The position numbers and the translations under genes are program-made. Positions 45,580 to 56,266 of a stretch of 64,000 nt of DNA are shown piece by piece. Below the pieces are notes generated by a model. That model saw nothing but the letters and a program-made list of their open reading frames with translations, did not search any database and was not told the DNA's origin. Positions within the stretch are counted from its first letter, which is position 1. Every line of letters starts with the position of its first letter. This DNA comes from Ceratotherium simum simum (taxonomy: Eukaryota; Chordata; Mammalia; Perissodactyla; Rhinocerotidae), in the NCBI RefSeq assembly GCF_000283155.1, contig NW_004454177.1, positions 22,203,704-22,267,703 of the forward strand, written 5' to 3'.

Positions 45580-45937
45580 AAGTTCATCTGGGCCAGCCCC
45601 GTGGCGTAGCGGTTAAGTGAGCGCGCTCCGCTACTGGCGGCCCGGGTTCGGATCCCGGGCGGGCACCGACGCACCGCTTCTCCGGCCATGCTGAGGCCGC
45701 GTCCCACATACAGCAACTAGAAGGATGTGCAACTATGACGTGCATCTACCTACTGGGGCTTTAGGGAAAAAACAAAAAAAGGAGGAAGATTGGCAATAGA
45801 TGTTAGCTCAGAGCCGGTCTTCCTCAGCAACAAGAGGAGGATTACCATGGATGTTAGCTCAGGGCTGATCTTCCTCACAAAACAACAACAACAACAACAA
45901 CAACAAAAAAGTGTCTAAAAAACAAAAAAAAAGTTCA
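45580..45937 (+). mobile_element. ERE SINE (ERE1-like) with short TSD
   Basis: Well-preserved copy: head GGGCCAGCCCCGTGGCGTAG, CGGTTAAGTGAGCGCGCTCC, B box GGGTTCGGATCCCGGGCG, CACATACAGCAACTAGAAGG, a TTAGCTCAGAGCCGGTCTTC block and TTAGCTCAGGGCTGATCTTC, then a (CAA)n-rich tail. AAGTTCA at 45,580-45,586 and 45,931-45,937 is a probable 7-bp TSD (included in the bounds). The first 65 bases are tRNA-like with recognisable A- and B-box promoter elements; the SINE has diverged beyond any tRNA function. Confidence 0.93.
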
Positions 45938-46459
45938 GCAACTTATTTCAGCTTCACCACAAGAGTCCTGTACAAACTAGCCCTGACCAAATTTAACCAA
46001 TTATAAGCAATGACAATATCCCTCACCCTTACCCATGCTTGACTCTAGAGGCCACCTATCCTGTTTCTGTACTTTATTGCCAACTCTCTGATCCAAAGGA
46101 TGTTTATTAGATGTGACAATTAATAAATGTGATTTATGTTTACACAAAAACAAAGAACTTCAAAGATAGTAGAACTTTTGATGGTATTTCTATTATATCA
46201 TATAGCACAAACACTTGAATTTCTCAACACTGCAAAGTTTTATCCTTTGAAGGTAGGTCTGCATTTTGGAAGCATTCAATACTTCTTCAGAGTCAAGCAT
46301 GGCAAATAAGGTATGAATAATTTCATTAATATCATGTTTAGTCAAAACTGAAATGTGACTACAAATTTTTTCTTTGTGGCCTAAAATCTGATCCTTAAAT
46401 GTGTCCCCATCAATCCAAAAGTAGATTTTCAAAAATGTTTACTGCAATGATGACATTCC
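45938..46459. other. Unassigned intergenic DNA with a 79-codon minus-strand frame
   Basis: The frame at 46,193-46,432 on the minus strand encodes a mixed-composition peptide without low-complexity bias, which is why it is mentioned. I recognise no domain and no neighbouring exon or frame continuation. It may be a fragment of a decayed transposon or chance. Confidence 0.25.
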
Positions 46460-46575
46460 TAAGAATTAATCAGAAGATAATTTATTGTGTACTTGCACTT
46501 GATTCCTAGCTTTCTCAAATTCACATAGTTTGTGGCAGAGCTAGAACTAAAACTAGATTTTCCTAACTCCTAGGT
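46460..46575 (-). mobile_element. Possible MIR SINE fragment
   Basis: CTCAAATTCACATAGTTTGT, GGCAGAGCTAGAACTAAAAC and TAGATTTTCCTAACTCC match the reverse-complement MIR 5' region. Confidence 0.5.
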
Positions 46576-46689
46576 TTTTTTTAATTTTGCCACATGTTTT
46601 GATTCCTCCAAATAATCTAAGTTAAATTTTTTTTTAATTTTTCTCATCGACCTTAAATGCCTTTGCTTGTTTAAGCAAACATCTCAAGA

Positions 46690-47010
46690 CCATCACAACT
46701 GCTATCTAGATTCTCTCTCCACCTGGAAGATTCAGGTCCCAATTACATCCTTGGGAAAATCCACTTTGTCTAAATTGGGCATGTGTTATATGAACTCACA
46801 GCACTTTTAATTTTTTCTTTCATAGCACATCTCACAATGGTAACTAATTATTTACAAAATTATCTATAAAATATCTGCTTCTTCCTAGATTGTAAGTTCC
46901 AAAAGGAAGACATCTTCATTTTCTTGCGCACAGATATATCTCTAGCACCCAACATAGTGCCTGGCAGATACAAGTAACTCAATAATTATTTGTTGAGTAA
47001 AATAAGAAAT
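46690..47010 (+). mobile_element. L2 LINE 3' region
   Basis: TCTCCACCTGGAAGATTCAG, ATTGTAAGTTCCAAAAGGAA, GACATCTTCATTTTCTTGCG, then AGCACCCAACATAGTGCCTG and GCAGATACAAGTAACTCAAT ending TTATTTGTTGAGTAAA. Confidence 0.78.
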
Positions 47011-47289
47011 TCCCATATATTTTGGATAATGGAAAAAAGAGAACAGACTATGGGATTTTTAGGAAATCTGAATTTTTATCTCTTTTCTAACATTATCTAG
47101 GTGTGTTTTTGTAAACAAATCCAAATTTCTCAACTGTATTTTGAGATAATTTATCCAAATGTTTACTAAAATGTTTATAAGACATTTTATATTCAGAATG
47201 TATCTGGCAAATAAATATTAACTGAGAGTAACTTATAATTATACTACAATTTGGCAGCAAATAAGCTGCCATTCTCTGGACAAACAGTT
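47011..47289. other. Short unassigned interval
   Basis: AT-rich; nothing recognised. Confidence 0.3.
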
Positions 47290-47960
47290 AATATTCCCAG
47301 TTGCTGTTGGGAAACCAGTACAAATAGGATTCAATATAAAGTCAGGACTAGGAGCGCCTGCATTGGCGTCTGACAGACATGGACTTTGACCAAGACTGCC
47401 TTGAAGTTCCCCTCAGCTTGACTAAATAGTACACAGGTTTCCTCCTCACTATAGGTTCCTGAACTCCGTTTTCTTAGAACATTTACTTTAGAAAACTTAC
47501 AATTGTAAATTACGTCTCTGCCCATTTGAAATGTATATAAATCTTCTCCTAGTCTCTTGTCAGTTTTATGACCCACAGAATGTCTTTGTCAAGGACTGGG
47601 AATCAACTCTCTGAAATGTAATCATCAAGGAAGATAGCATCCCTATTTCCCAGCCTCTATGGGAGGGTAGGATCCTAACTTTGATAGGTGCGAATTAGCG
47701 AATACAGATGGCCTAATCACTGAGAAAAAGCTTTGTAAACCCAAGAATAACTCAATGTGCTCAACGCATCCCATTGATCAAAATGCCCTCCCATACTTTT
47801 GTACTAGCTCACTGAGCGCTTAAAAACTCTCCCGTGTTTTGTTTCAGTAGAGTTGAGTTCAGACTTTCTCCTCTATTGCAATAGCCTTGAATGAAGCTTT
47901 CCTTGCCTGTTTAACTTCATCCAGTGTAATTTTTGCTTTGACAACTCAAATCTCATGTAA
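47290..47960 (+). mobile_element. LTR remnant (ERVL/ERV1-type, family not named)
   Basis: The 3' half has LTR-like order: CCATACTTTTGTACTAGCTC, ACTGAGCGCTTAAAAACTCT, then TTCAGTAGAGTTGAGTTCAG, a degraded polyadenylation signal at GAATGAAGCTTTCC and a CTTGCCTGTTTAACTTCATC, CTTTGACAA end. The middle (47,525-47,700) matches 295-460, giving a second copy in the window. An 81-codon minus-strand frame (47,331-47,576) lies inside it. Confidence 0.6.
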
Positions 47961-49959
47961 GGGATTTGGTAACTATGAGATCTGGAACGAGTTATTTTGC
48001 ACACTAAGTGCTTACTTTCTGACTGATACAACGGGAAAGTATGCACTCAGCACTAGTATGAGAATTATATGTGTAAAGTCCTCAACACAAACCTTGCATG
48101 ACGTATTATAAGCACTGCTTAATTATTAATTAATTAAATAAAGCACATCAAATAATTATCAGTATATGATCTTCTATTATGTAATTGATTGTTTCAGGAT
48201 ATGAACATAAAGCTAATGTTCTCAAAATGATTTTAAAGTTAAAATAACTGTGGACATTTAAAACTAATGTGGAGCTATCTTTTCTTCAGGCTCAGAGTTC
48301 TGAGTAGCATACTCAAGGGTTTTCCTGTATGATCCAATAAATATTAAGTTCTTACACATATTCTGAAATAATTGATAAAAGGAATGTGGGAATAGTAAAA
48401 TAGGATAAAATAACAAAATTAATTATTTTTCTGACCATCTGATTTGGGCAAATATTGGCATTGAGATTCTAGTTTCTTCAAGGATGATAGTCACATCAAA
48501 ATCCATTGAAGAATAGGATCTTGAAAGATAAGGTCCATAATGTCTATGGCAAACTACTGTCAGAGAATATCATCAGCCTTAATTTAATAGAGGTATTCAG
48601 AAAATTGAACCCCAGGAATTGGGATAGTGCTTTATTGCCAAGTCTATTACTTTTTATCTCAGTGTCATGACAATAGACTGTGAAATCTTCATATTGCGTC
48701 TAATTGCCTAAAATAGGTTACAGCCTATGATATTCATAGTTGGGTACTGATGTTCTTAATTCATTCAATTTTGTCTTTAAATTCCAATATTAAGTGTTCT
48801 CCCTCTCCCTCCCTTCTCAATGTTTTGACAGAGTATACTCTGAAATATTCTCCGTTGGATAATGCTAACTTATTGCTTCTTTAGAAACTGCTGATCTTAC
48901 TACATTTTCCATAACTGTACACCTGTGACACAAACAGCAACATGTATCAGATTCATATTCCCAGATAAGCACTGTCTTTCTTTCTGCCTGCTATTATACT
49001 TGATCACTATATGTTAATGTACCTTCCATAAAATGCTCTCCCTACACTGGTAAGAAAAATGGAAGAAAGCACTATGTTCTCTTAACATTATCAGTTCCAA
49101 GTTCAAGATCAAACTCTTCCTTTCACAGTCATAGAATCTAATGCCAGGCAAAGCTGTAATTATAGTCTTTTTTAATGTTCCTTTTTAAAATGTTTTAAAC
49201 CATTTAAACTTCATGAATAGTTGTTTTTAAATTTTCCAGTTTAGTACAGTCAATGCAGACCATTTTCTACCATAATTGTGAATTGTTTGCAAGTGGTCTG
49301 CAAACCACTTGCACAGTGAACTGACAGCAGCCCATGTGTTGAGTGACAAGACAGGTTCTGTAAAACAGCAAATGTATTATACTGCTTATTTGTCTCCCCA
49401 CTGTGCTGAAAATTTCAGGTGATTAAATCCTTAAAATGTATTTTAGAATTGGATGATTAAATCTTGTTAGGTAATTTTAAACCTTTAGAGGCATAATACC
49501 ATAAAAAGCATTTTAATATCTTTGATTTTATTCTATCAAAAACAAATTATTTTTCAGTATAAATATCTCTCAGCTTACTATGGGTCCTATCTGTCGATAT
49601 CACAATATGACAGCATTCAGACACTTGTTATCTGGAAAGGCAGTGTCTCTGCTATTTGTCACTAAGTAACATTCAGAAACAATTTCTCTTTTTCTATTAT
49701 CATGCAAAATGTGTTCAGAACAAGAAATACACACAGAGAAAATTACTCCTCTGGTGAGATATTTTGACACAAAAAATCTTTCCTCGTCAAAGATGAAAAG
49801 CACCTTGTCACTCACTTCTAATTACTGCCTGATTTCTGTCAATGTAGAGAGATGCCAACTCCCTGTGGCGAAGTCACAGAGGCATTTATCAATATGCAGA
49901 GTTAGAATCGGCCTGTGAGCAGTGTTCGTGGAGCTCAGCCGGGTCTGGGTTGATACACA
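47961..49959. other. Unassigned DNA; one perfect hairpin near 49.3 kb
   Basis: No coding gene seen. 47,965-48,120 may be decayed MIR. Overlapping opposite-strand frames at 49,600-49,815 and 49,709-49,918 are unsupported. An inverted repeat at 49,288-49,313 is listed separately. Confidence 0.35.
49288..49313. repeat. Perfect 10-bp inverted repeat (hairpin)
   Basis: TGCAAGTGGT (49,288-49,297), a 6-base spacer CTGCAA, then ACCACTTGCA (49,304-49,313), an exact reverse complement. It is not flanked by other recognisable structure. It contains CACTTG, an E-box-like word, in both arms. Confidence 0.75.
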
Positions 49960-50700
49960 CTGATAGAGGTGATCTTTAATTATAACTATTAATCTTCTTT
50001 AAAGTTGAAGAAAGGACATTTTGTCTTTTTGTATGAATATTTGCTATTCCATCTTTGGTATCAGTGGACACATTCCTGCCCCAGCCTTCTCTGATATGCC
50101 TAAGGCATTAAAGTGTAATGATTACCAACATTCCCATTGCAAGAATCAATCTGAAGAGTTGTAAACTTATTAAACATTCAAATAAAGCATTTCCTGTCCT
50201 GTGATTGTGATTAATATCCATAACTAAATGAGTTGGGCAGGAATGGAGAGGTGTGAAGGTTGAGCTGAGCAGATGCAAAATCATTAACCATGTGTGAAAA
50301 TCACTTCTTTTGAAGAATTATAATTCCAGCCACTCACTTGCAACAAATTTTCCAGGCAGGGCATTATGAAACAGAGACAGAAAAATAATCATTAGTGAGC
50401 AAACCAGCAACAATATTAAGGCTTTCAGTAATTCCCCTTTGTATTGAAGCCAGTTTATATGGAGAATCTGTTAATAATAAGGGTGGATGAAATGCTGGGA
50501 CCTCAGGGCTTTCCTCTGGCAACTTTAAGTTTATGATGCCGTTGCTAAAACCTTCTGTAACACCCTTTCCCCCAGGCCAATGCTGATAGAAAAGAATTCC
50601 TAAGGAAAAGCATCCACAATATATTACCAGAGGAGTACGAGAGAAAAATTGCTTACATTCTCTACCATTCTCTCATTGCTATTTGCATTGATCCGTTATG
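49960..50700. promoter_or_regulatory. Candidate conserved non-coding (enhancer-like) block
   Basis: About 700 bases with no repeat and no simple-sequence run, in a window otherwise littered with both. It carries clustered developmental-type motif words: TTTAATTATAACTATTAATC, GTGTAATGATTACC, TGTGATTGTGATTAATATCC, ATGCAAAATCATTAACCATG and CATTAGTGAGC (TAAT cores), with ATGCAAAAT resembling a POU site. There is no open frame. This is inference from sequence texture; conservation was not measured. Confidence 0.3.
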
Positions 50701-50754
50701 TTTATTTCAAGTCAATTCTGCTACACTTGATTGGCTGCTTCTCAAAAAGACTGC

Positions 50755-50875
50755 AATGTATTCATACAGTAACTCTTTATTGAGGGACTGTTATGTGTCA
50801 GACACCATACTAGGCACTGGGAACACTAAAACGAATTGGAAACAATCTGTGTCCTTCAGGAGCTACAGTTATTCC
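50755..50875 (+). mobile_element. Ancient interspersed repeat (same family as 60,190), 5' fragment
   Basis: ACTCTTTATTGAGGGACTGT, TATGTGTCAGACACCATACT, AGGCACTGGGAACACTAAAA and TCAGGAGCTACAGTT give the beginning of the repeat only. Confidence 0.6.
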
Positions 50876-51189
50876 ATATATCTCATTTATTTAGAAACAT
50901 AATATCAAAGTTAGAGTTCAGATCATAACCAACTGCTGAGACCAGGAGGGCACTTATTAGAACATTTGAAATGAAATAAAATGGATTGGCAAGGTCATTC
51001 AGTATATCCCCAGCTTTAATACTGGACTACCTCTAAACTTCTCTAAAATTGTTTTCTCTTTCCTCAACATGCTCTCCGAGGTAGTCTGGTAGAGTAGAAA
51101 ATCCACAAAGTCTTAGTCAGAAGGCCTAGAGGCAGGTTTGTGCTATGCCAACTTTCTAAAATAAAAACTTAGAAAACTATATTACCTAT
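50876..51189. other. Unassigned intergenic DNA
   Basis: Nothing recognised. Confidence 0.3.
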
Positions 51190-51450
51190 TACAACAATAT
51201 TAGTTCTCATTTATTGAATATGGATTATATGTTAGGCATGATGCTAAATGTGTATACGTCTCATTCATTAAATCCATATAACTACTCTGTGAGAAATGTA
51301 CTGGTATCATACTCATTTTACAGATGAGAAGGGAAATTGAGGGTTAGAGTGATCAAGAATATTATATAGTGTCAAAGTGCTATGTAGCAGAGCTGGGGAG
51401 TAGGGTGAAGTCAAGTCAATTTAACAGCAAAACCCACACTCTTACCTTTT
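51190..51450 (-). mobile_element. MIR SINE, near full-length
   Basis: Reverse-complement MIR: TTCTCATTTATTGAATATGG, ATGTTAGGCATGATGCTAAA, TCATTTTACAGATGAGAAGG, then GTAGCAGAGCTGGGGAGTAG and CAAAACCCACACTCTTAC. Confidence 0.82.
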
Positions 51451-51514
51451 GGGTCACTTGGCCTCTTCCTGCTGATCTAATTTAGGTCCTCATTTAGGTC
51501 TTCATTCTATTTCA

Positions 51515-51805
51515 GCTACAGCCTCGCAAGTAGTGTCTCTGCCTCCAGTCTTTTCTCCCCTCAGAGTCATCCTTACTCAATTCCCAGAGTGATCTATTTA
51601 AAATGTAGACCTGACCATATATTCCACTGCTGCCTAAACTCCCTCAATAGCACCTTGTGGGCCTTTCAAGAGGAGAAATTCTTTAAAGTATAGATGCTCA
51701 CCTCCACCATGGCTCACTTAACTCCTGCACAGGGTCCTCACTCTAAGCATATCTTCTTTATCCTTTTTGTCCAGGGACTACCTTTTCACACATCCCTATA
51801 ATTTA
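51515..51805 (+). mobile_element. L2 LINE 3' region
   Basis: TGCCTCCAGTCTTTTCTCCC, CCCAGAGTGATCTATTTAAA, ATGTAGACCTGACCATATAT, then CTAAACTCCCTCAATAGCAC. This is the ORF2-end segment of L2 (..CAGAGTGATCTTTTTAAAA..CCCTCCAATGGCTCCC..). Frame broken. Confidence 0.7.
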
Positions 51806-52204
51806 ATCACAGGAGAAATAAAGGCATCCTGTTGTCACAAAATGATTGGAGAGTTCTGTTCAAATTTGAATCCAATTTTTCACAAAATCTTTATATTCTG
51901 ATATTACAGGCACTATTAATGCTTAAACTATCAACTAGTGTCGAACCTTTGCTTGTCTTATGAACTAAAGTGAGATCATAGAGGGCTAGATCTTGTCCTT
52001 CTCTCCTTACTCAATTATCCCTTCCATTTCCTCTGACCAAATTTCAGATGAGAGTCTTGAGTTACCATTAAGAAAAGAGGTAGGCTTATATGAAAATATA
52101 TGGAAAATACTTTCTGCACTTCAGTGAGTAAAATATGCTAAATATATATTGGATGAGATTTTAAAAATTAGCATATTACGCTAATCTTGTGTTGAAATTA
52201 ATAA
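51806..52204. other. Unassigned intergenic DNA
   Basis: Nothing recognised. Confidence 0.3.
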
Positions 52205-52605
52205 AAAGAAACCTCATTAAAATGGAGTCCAGAGGCCAAAAGAGGGAGCTCTCATGCCCTACTTTGATAGCGGAGGCCAACAGGAAGGAGAAAGACTTCC
52301 TCTTTTTCCTGTCAAGAAGCTCATCTAAAGACAGACTCTCACAACTCAACCAATGAAGTCACTACACTTTGAACTCCTAGTCTCCTCCAATGGACTCTTT
52401 ATTTACATTAACCCTGCTGACTTCCTCTTTCTCTCTATAGAAGAGCTTCTCCTCTCCTTACTGCTCAGGATTTGCACATGACTCACCACAGTTGCAGAAA
52501 CCAAATGGCAATTCTTAGCTGATCTCAAATAAGCCTGGTTTTTCTGAAGAAATAACTGGCTGTCTATTGGTTTAAGGTCAACACTTGTAACCACCTGAGT
52601 ATCTG
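52205..52605 (+). mobile_element. Possible ERVL-type LTR remnant
   Basis: AATGGAGTCCAGAGGCCAAA, TTTATTTACATTAACCCTGC, TGACTTCCTCTTTCTCTC, CACATGACTCACCACAGTTG and CAGAAACCAAATGGCAATTC resemble a mammalian ERVL LTR. There is no second copy for confirmation. Confidence 0.4.
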
Positions 52606-53149
52606 AGTGAAAATAACAATTTATTTTTATTGTAAACTGTGATACTTAAGGAAGTTAATGCAGTATACTGATATTTCTGAGCTTCACAAACAAGCAATTC
52701 AATTTAGTGAAAACCATTTAATTAAAAAATAAACATTATCACATTAATTGAAACCTTAATCTTTTTAAAAATATATTTTTATCCTTATTAATATTGCATC
52801 ATTTTTAAATTTTAGCAAAGAATATATTTTATTTCCTTTCCCTCTAAGCCCTGTGGCATTTTTTATGGATATTTGCTATTTTAAAACACAAAGAATCTCA
52901 AGTCTTTTTAGTAAGCGTGATATACTGGAAATTGATAAACCTTTGTTCTACTTTGCTCAAGGCATTTTATAATTATGCTATCAGTTAGTTTTTTTGCCAT
53001 GTGAAGGAAGAAGGAGTTTTCTTCTGTTTCACAAAGAAAGCAGATAGGTTTGGCGATAGCACCCAGATAAGAGAGCAAGTAGCAATTCTAGAAGAAATTA
53101 ATTGTCACAACTGTGAAAGATCATTTGTTATTTGTACCTGTGATGGAAA
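52606..53149. other. Unassigned AT-rich DNA
   Basis: No gene or repeat recognised. Confidence 0.3.
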
Positions 53150-53550
53150 TTGTTATTTGTTGACAATTATTTGCTCCCTCTTTGCCCTTGCCATTTCCCT
53201 GCCCCATTAGTCTTGGATGTGGCCGCAGGATTTGCTTTGAATGAGGAAATATGGATAAAATTGACAGTGGGCTAACTCCTAGGAAAAGGTTTGGAAAACA
53301 CTGTGTATTTCTATTTGCCCTCTTGGTGTTGTCCTCTGACACTGGAGAGTGTTATGTTCCCAATGGGGCTGTCCTTCAGTAGGGGTCCCAGATGAAGAAG
53401 AAACATGGAGCAGCGCCATATCATCACAGAACCCAAGGCCTCAGCCCTAACCCACAGCTGACATGATGTGAACAACAAAAAAATTTGGTTCTTGTAACAC
53501 TGAATTTGTTATTTTGCAGCATAACTTAGTAAAAGTTGACTAATAGTATT
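53150..53550 (+). mobile_element. MLT1-type LTR
   Basis: CCATTAGTCTTGGATGTGGC, GAAGAAGAAACATGGAGCAG, AACCCACAGCTGACATGATG, GTGAACAACAAAAAAA and a terminal TTTGTTATTTTGCAGCATAA follow MLT1 order (..CCCACAG.. GTGAG.. TTGTTACGCAGCA..). Confidence 0.65.
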
Positions 53551-53654
53551 TCCTTTCTACCTCTATTTAGAAATTTATGTCAGTTTCTACATTTTACCTG
53601 ACAACTTATAGTACAGGAAAAGCTCTTTGTAAAAGAATTTGGTAATCAAAATTA

Positions 53655-53708
53655 TGTAGGAATAAATTTAGTAAAAAATGAATTTAGGAATAAATTTAAA
53701 TAAGGAGA
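53655..53708 (+). mobile_element. LINE-1 fragment, part before ERE insertion
   Basis: TAGGAATAAATTTAGTAAAA and TTTAGGAATAAATTTAAATA resemble the ORF2 segment that precedes the 'GAAAACTACAAAACATTGCTG' stretch at 54,043. The element is interrupted by the ERE at 53,709. Confidence 0.6.
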
Positions 53709-54012
53709 GGGGCCGGCCCCGTGGCTTAGTGGTTAAGTAGGCGCGCTCTGCTACTGGCAGCCCTGGTTCGGATCCCAGGCACGCACTGACGCACTGCTTG
53801 TCCGGCCATGCTGAGGCCGCGTCCCATATACAGCAACTAGAAGGATGTGCAACTACAACATACAACTATCTACTGGGGCTTTGGGGAAAAAAAGAAGGAG
53901 GAGGATTGGCAAGAGATGTTAGCTCAGAGCCGTTCTTCCTCAGCAAAAACAGGAGGATTAGCATGGATGTTAGCTCAGGGCTGATCTTCCTCACAAAAAT
54001 AAATAAATAAAT
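53709..54012 (+). mobile_element. ERE SINE (ERE1-like) inserted in LINE-1, with TSD
   Basis: Well-preserved, full-length copy: GGGCCGGCCCCGTGGCTTAG, tRNA-like promoter boxes, AACTAGAAGGATGTGCAACT, ATCTACTGGGGCTTTGGGGA, two TTAGCTCAG repeats and an (AAAT)n tail. AAATAAGGAGA at 53,698-53,708 and 54,013-54,023 is a perfect 11-bp TSD. A 70-codon plus frame and a 65-codon minus frame here are SINE sequence. Confidence 0.95.
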
Positions 54013-54039
54013 AAATAAGGAGATAAAAGACAGGTACAC

Positions 54040-55560
54040 TGAAAACTACAAAACATTGCTGAAAGAAATTAAAGATACAAATAAATGGAAAGACATCCTG
54101 TTTTCATGGATTGTAAGATTTAATATTGTTATGATGACAGTGCTAACCAAAGCAATTTAAAGATTTGATGTAATCCCTATCAAAATCCCATTGGCATAGG
54201 TTTTTTTAAATTTGTCTGTTTGTTTTTTAGAAAGAGAGAAACCCATGCTAAAATTGATATGGAATCTCAAGCAATTCTGAAAAGCTAAAACAAACTTGTA
54301 GAAGAACAAAGATGAAGAATTCCCACTTCCTGATTTCAAAACTACTACACAGCTCCCGTAATAAAAGCAGGGTGGTACTGGCATAAGGACAGATATATGG
54401 ACTGATGGAATAAAATAGAGATGTCAGAAATAAATCCTCATATTTTTGGTCAATTGATTTTTGACAAGGGTGCCAGGATCATTCAATGGGAAAAGGACCA
54501 TCTTTTCAACAAATGCTGCTGGGAAAACTGGGTATCCACATGCAAAAGAATGACAATGGACCCTTAACTTACATGATATATAAAAATTAACTCAAAATGG
54601 ATCAAAGACTTAAACATAAGAGCCAAAAATCTAAAACTCTTAGAGGGAAGCATAGGGGAAAATTTTATGAACTTGGATTTGGCAATGATTCCTTGGATAT
54701 GACACCAAAAGCACAGGAAATAAAAGAAAAAATAAATAAATTGGACTTCATCAAAATTAAAAACTTTTCTGCATCAAAGGATATCATCAAGTGAGTGAAA
54801 AGGCAGCCCACAGAATGGGAGAAAATATTTGAAATCATATATCTGATAAGAGATTATTATCCAAAATATATAAAGAATCTACAATTCAACAACAACAACA
54901 GAAGAAACAATTTAATTCAAAAAGGTGTAAAGGACTTGAATAGACATTTCTCCAAAGAAGATATACAAATGGCCAACAAGCACATGAAAATATGCTCAAT
55001 ATCATTAGTCATTAGGGAAATGCAAATCAAAACCACAATAAGATACCACTGGACACCTACTTGGATGGCTATTATGAAAAAAAAAAAAGGAAAATAACAA
55101 GTTTTTTCAAGGATGTGGAGAAATTGGAACCTTTGTGCATTGCTAGTGGGAATATAAAATGGTACAGCCACTGTGGAAAAGAGTTTGGTGGTTCCTCAAA
55201 AAGTTAAACATTGAATTACTATATGATCCAGCAATTCCACTTCTAGGTATATCTCCAGAAGAACTGCAAGCAAGGACTCAAACAGATACCTGCATACTAA
55301 TATTCACAAAAGCATTATTCACAATACCCAAAAGGTGGAAATACCACAAATGTCCACTGACGGACAACTGGATAAACAAAATTTTTGTGGTGTACACATA
55401 CTATAGAATATTATTCAACCTTGAAAAGAAATGAAATTCTGATACATGCTTCAGCATGGATGAACCTTAAAGACATTATGTTAAGAAAAATAAGCCAACA
55501 CCAAGGGGACAAATACTATAATTCCACTAATATGAGGTACCTAGAATGGGCAAATTCACA
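54040..55560 (+). pseudogene. LINE-1 ORF2 C-terminal remnant
   Basis: The translation is recognisable in pieces: a 65-codon frame ends at 54,794 and another of 100 codons begins immediately at 54,795. Further frames run 55,159-55,434 and 55,385-55,798, so the gene is broken by a stop at 54,792-54,794 and several indels. Landmarks are [20 protein letters not shown] (55,000-55,060) and [15 protein letters not shown] (55,205-55,250), from the region C-terminal to reverse transcriptase. Non-functional. Confidence 0.87.
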
Positions 55561-55620
55561 GACACAGAAAGTAGAACAGAGATTACAATGGGCTGAGGGT
55601 GAGGGGAATGGGGAGTTATT

Positions 55621-55725
55621 GTTTAATAACTATATTGTTAAGAACTGTATATTGTTACAGTTATATTATAGTTATACTGTTATAGAAACTATATTGTTAA
55701 CAACTATAACTATATTATTAATGGG
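55621..55725 (+). repeat. Degenerate AT-rich repeats in LINE-1 3' UTR
   Basis: The words AACTATATTGTTA (55,628 and 55,686) and AACTATAACTATATTA recur with the inverse-like AGTTATACTGTTATAG. This looks like local expansion of an 'ACTATATTGTTA' motif in the 3' UTR. Confidence 0.65.
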
Positions 55726-55954
55726 TACAGAGTTCTGGGATGATGCAAAAGTTCTAAAAATAGTGATGATGGCTCCACAACATCGTGAATCAATTTAATG
55801 CCACTGAATTGAACAGTTAAAAATGGTTAAAGTGGTAAATTTTAGTTTATGTATATTTTACCACAATAAAAAAGAGATTGGTAAATCCCTGACATTTGAC
55901 CTGCTAAGCTACAGGTCAAATCATCTATTGAGGGTATCATTATGTCCCTGATGC

Positions 55955-56135
55955 TAGGCACATAAGCCATCTTATTTTATTTGATGGTCACAAAAACTTT
56001 ATGAGATGGTATTCTTCTTGTCATAATAGATGAAGAATCTGAAAGAGACATTTAAAAGACATTAAATAATTTGATTGCAGTTACATAGCTGTGAAATAGT
56101 ATACACATCTGTACTATGTGACAGAGTCCAGGGTC
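55955..56135 (-). mobile_element. MIR SINE
   Basis: CTGATGCTAGGCACATAAGC, GGTCACAAAAACTTTATGAG, ATGGTATTCTTCTTGTCATA, then GCAGTTACATAGCTGTGAAA: diverged reverse-complement MIR. Confidence 0.65.
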
Positions 56136-56266
56136 TAATCCATAGTGGCTTGAACACAAAGCCCATATTCTTTTGGCTTCGTATGCTGTATCCAAAATAA
56201 GCATTTGCATCCCCACCCTTACTCCCAGAATACTGAATGGTTTCAAGGGTGTAAATCACTTTCGTT

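Larger units (their letters stand above)
54013..55876 (+). mobile_element. LINE-1 3' portion
   Basis: Runs from the end of the reverse-transcriptase domain through the ORF2 C-terminus and 3' UTR, ending at ATTTTACCACAATAAAAAAG (about 55,855-55,875). TGTCTGTTTGTTTTTTAGAA near 54,215 and AAATGCTGCTGGGAAAACTG at 54,512 are characteristic LINE-1 landmarks. It belongs to a different, older 3'-UTR type than the 1-251/14,787 copies. Confidence 0.9.

Noticed and set aside
45590..45665. Functional tRNA gene (A and B boxes visible)
   Set aside because: The boxes belong to the tRNA-derived head of an ERE SINE. The cloverleaf is not preserved and the same head recurs in every ERE.
53798..54010. 70-codon plus-strand frame resembling frames at 19,988-20,200 and 61,224-61,520
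   Set aside because: All three lie wholly or mainly inside ERE SINEs and translate the same SINE sequence. The shared peptide reflects the repeat, not a protein family.
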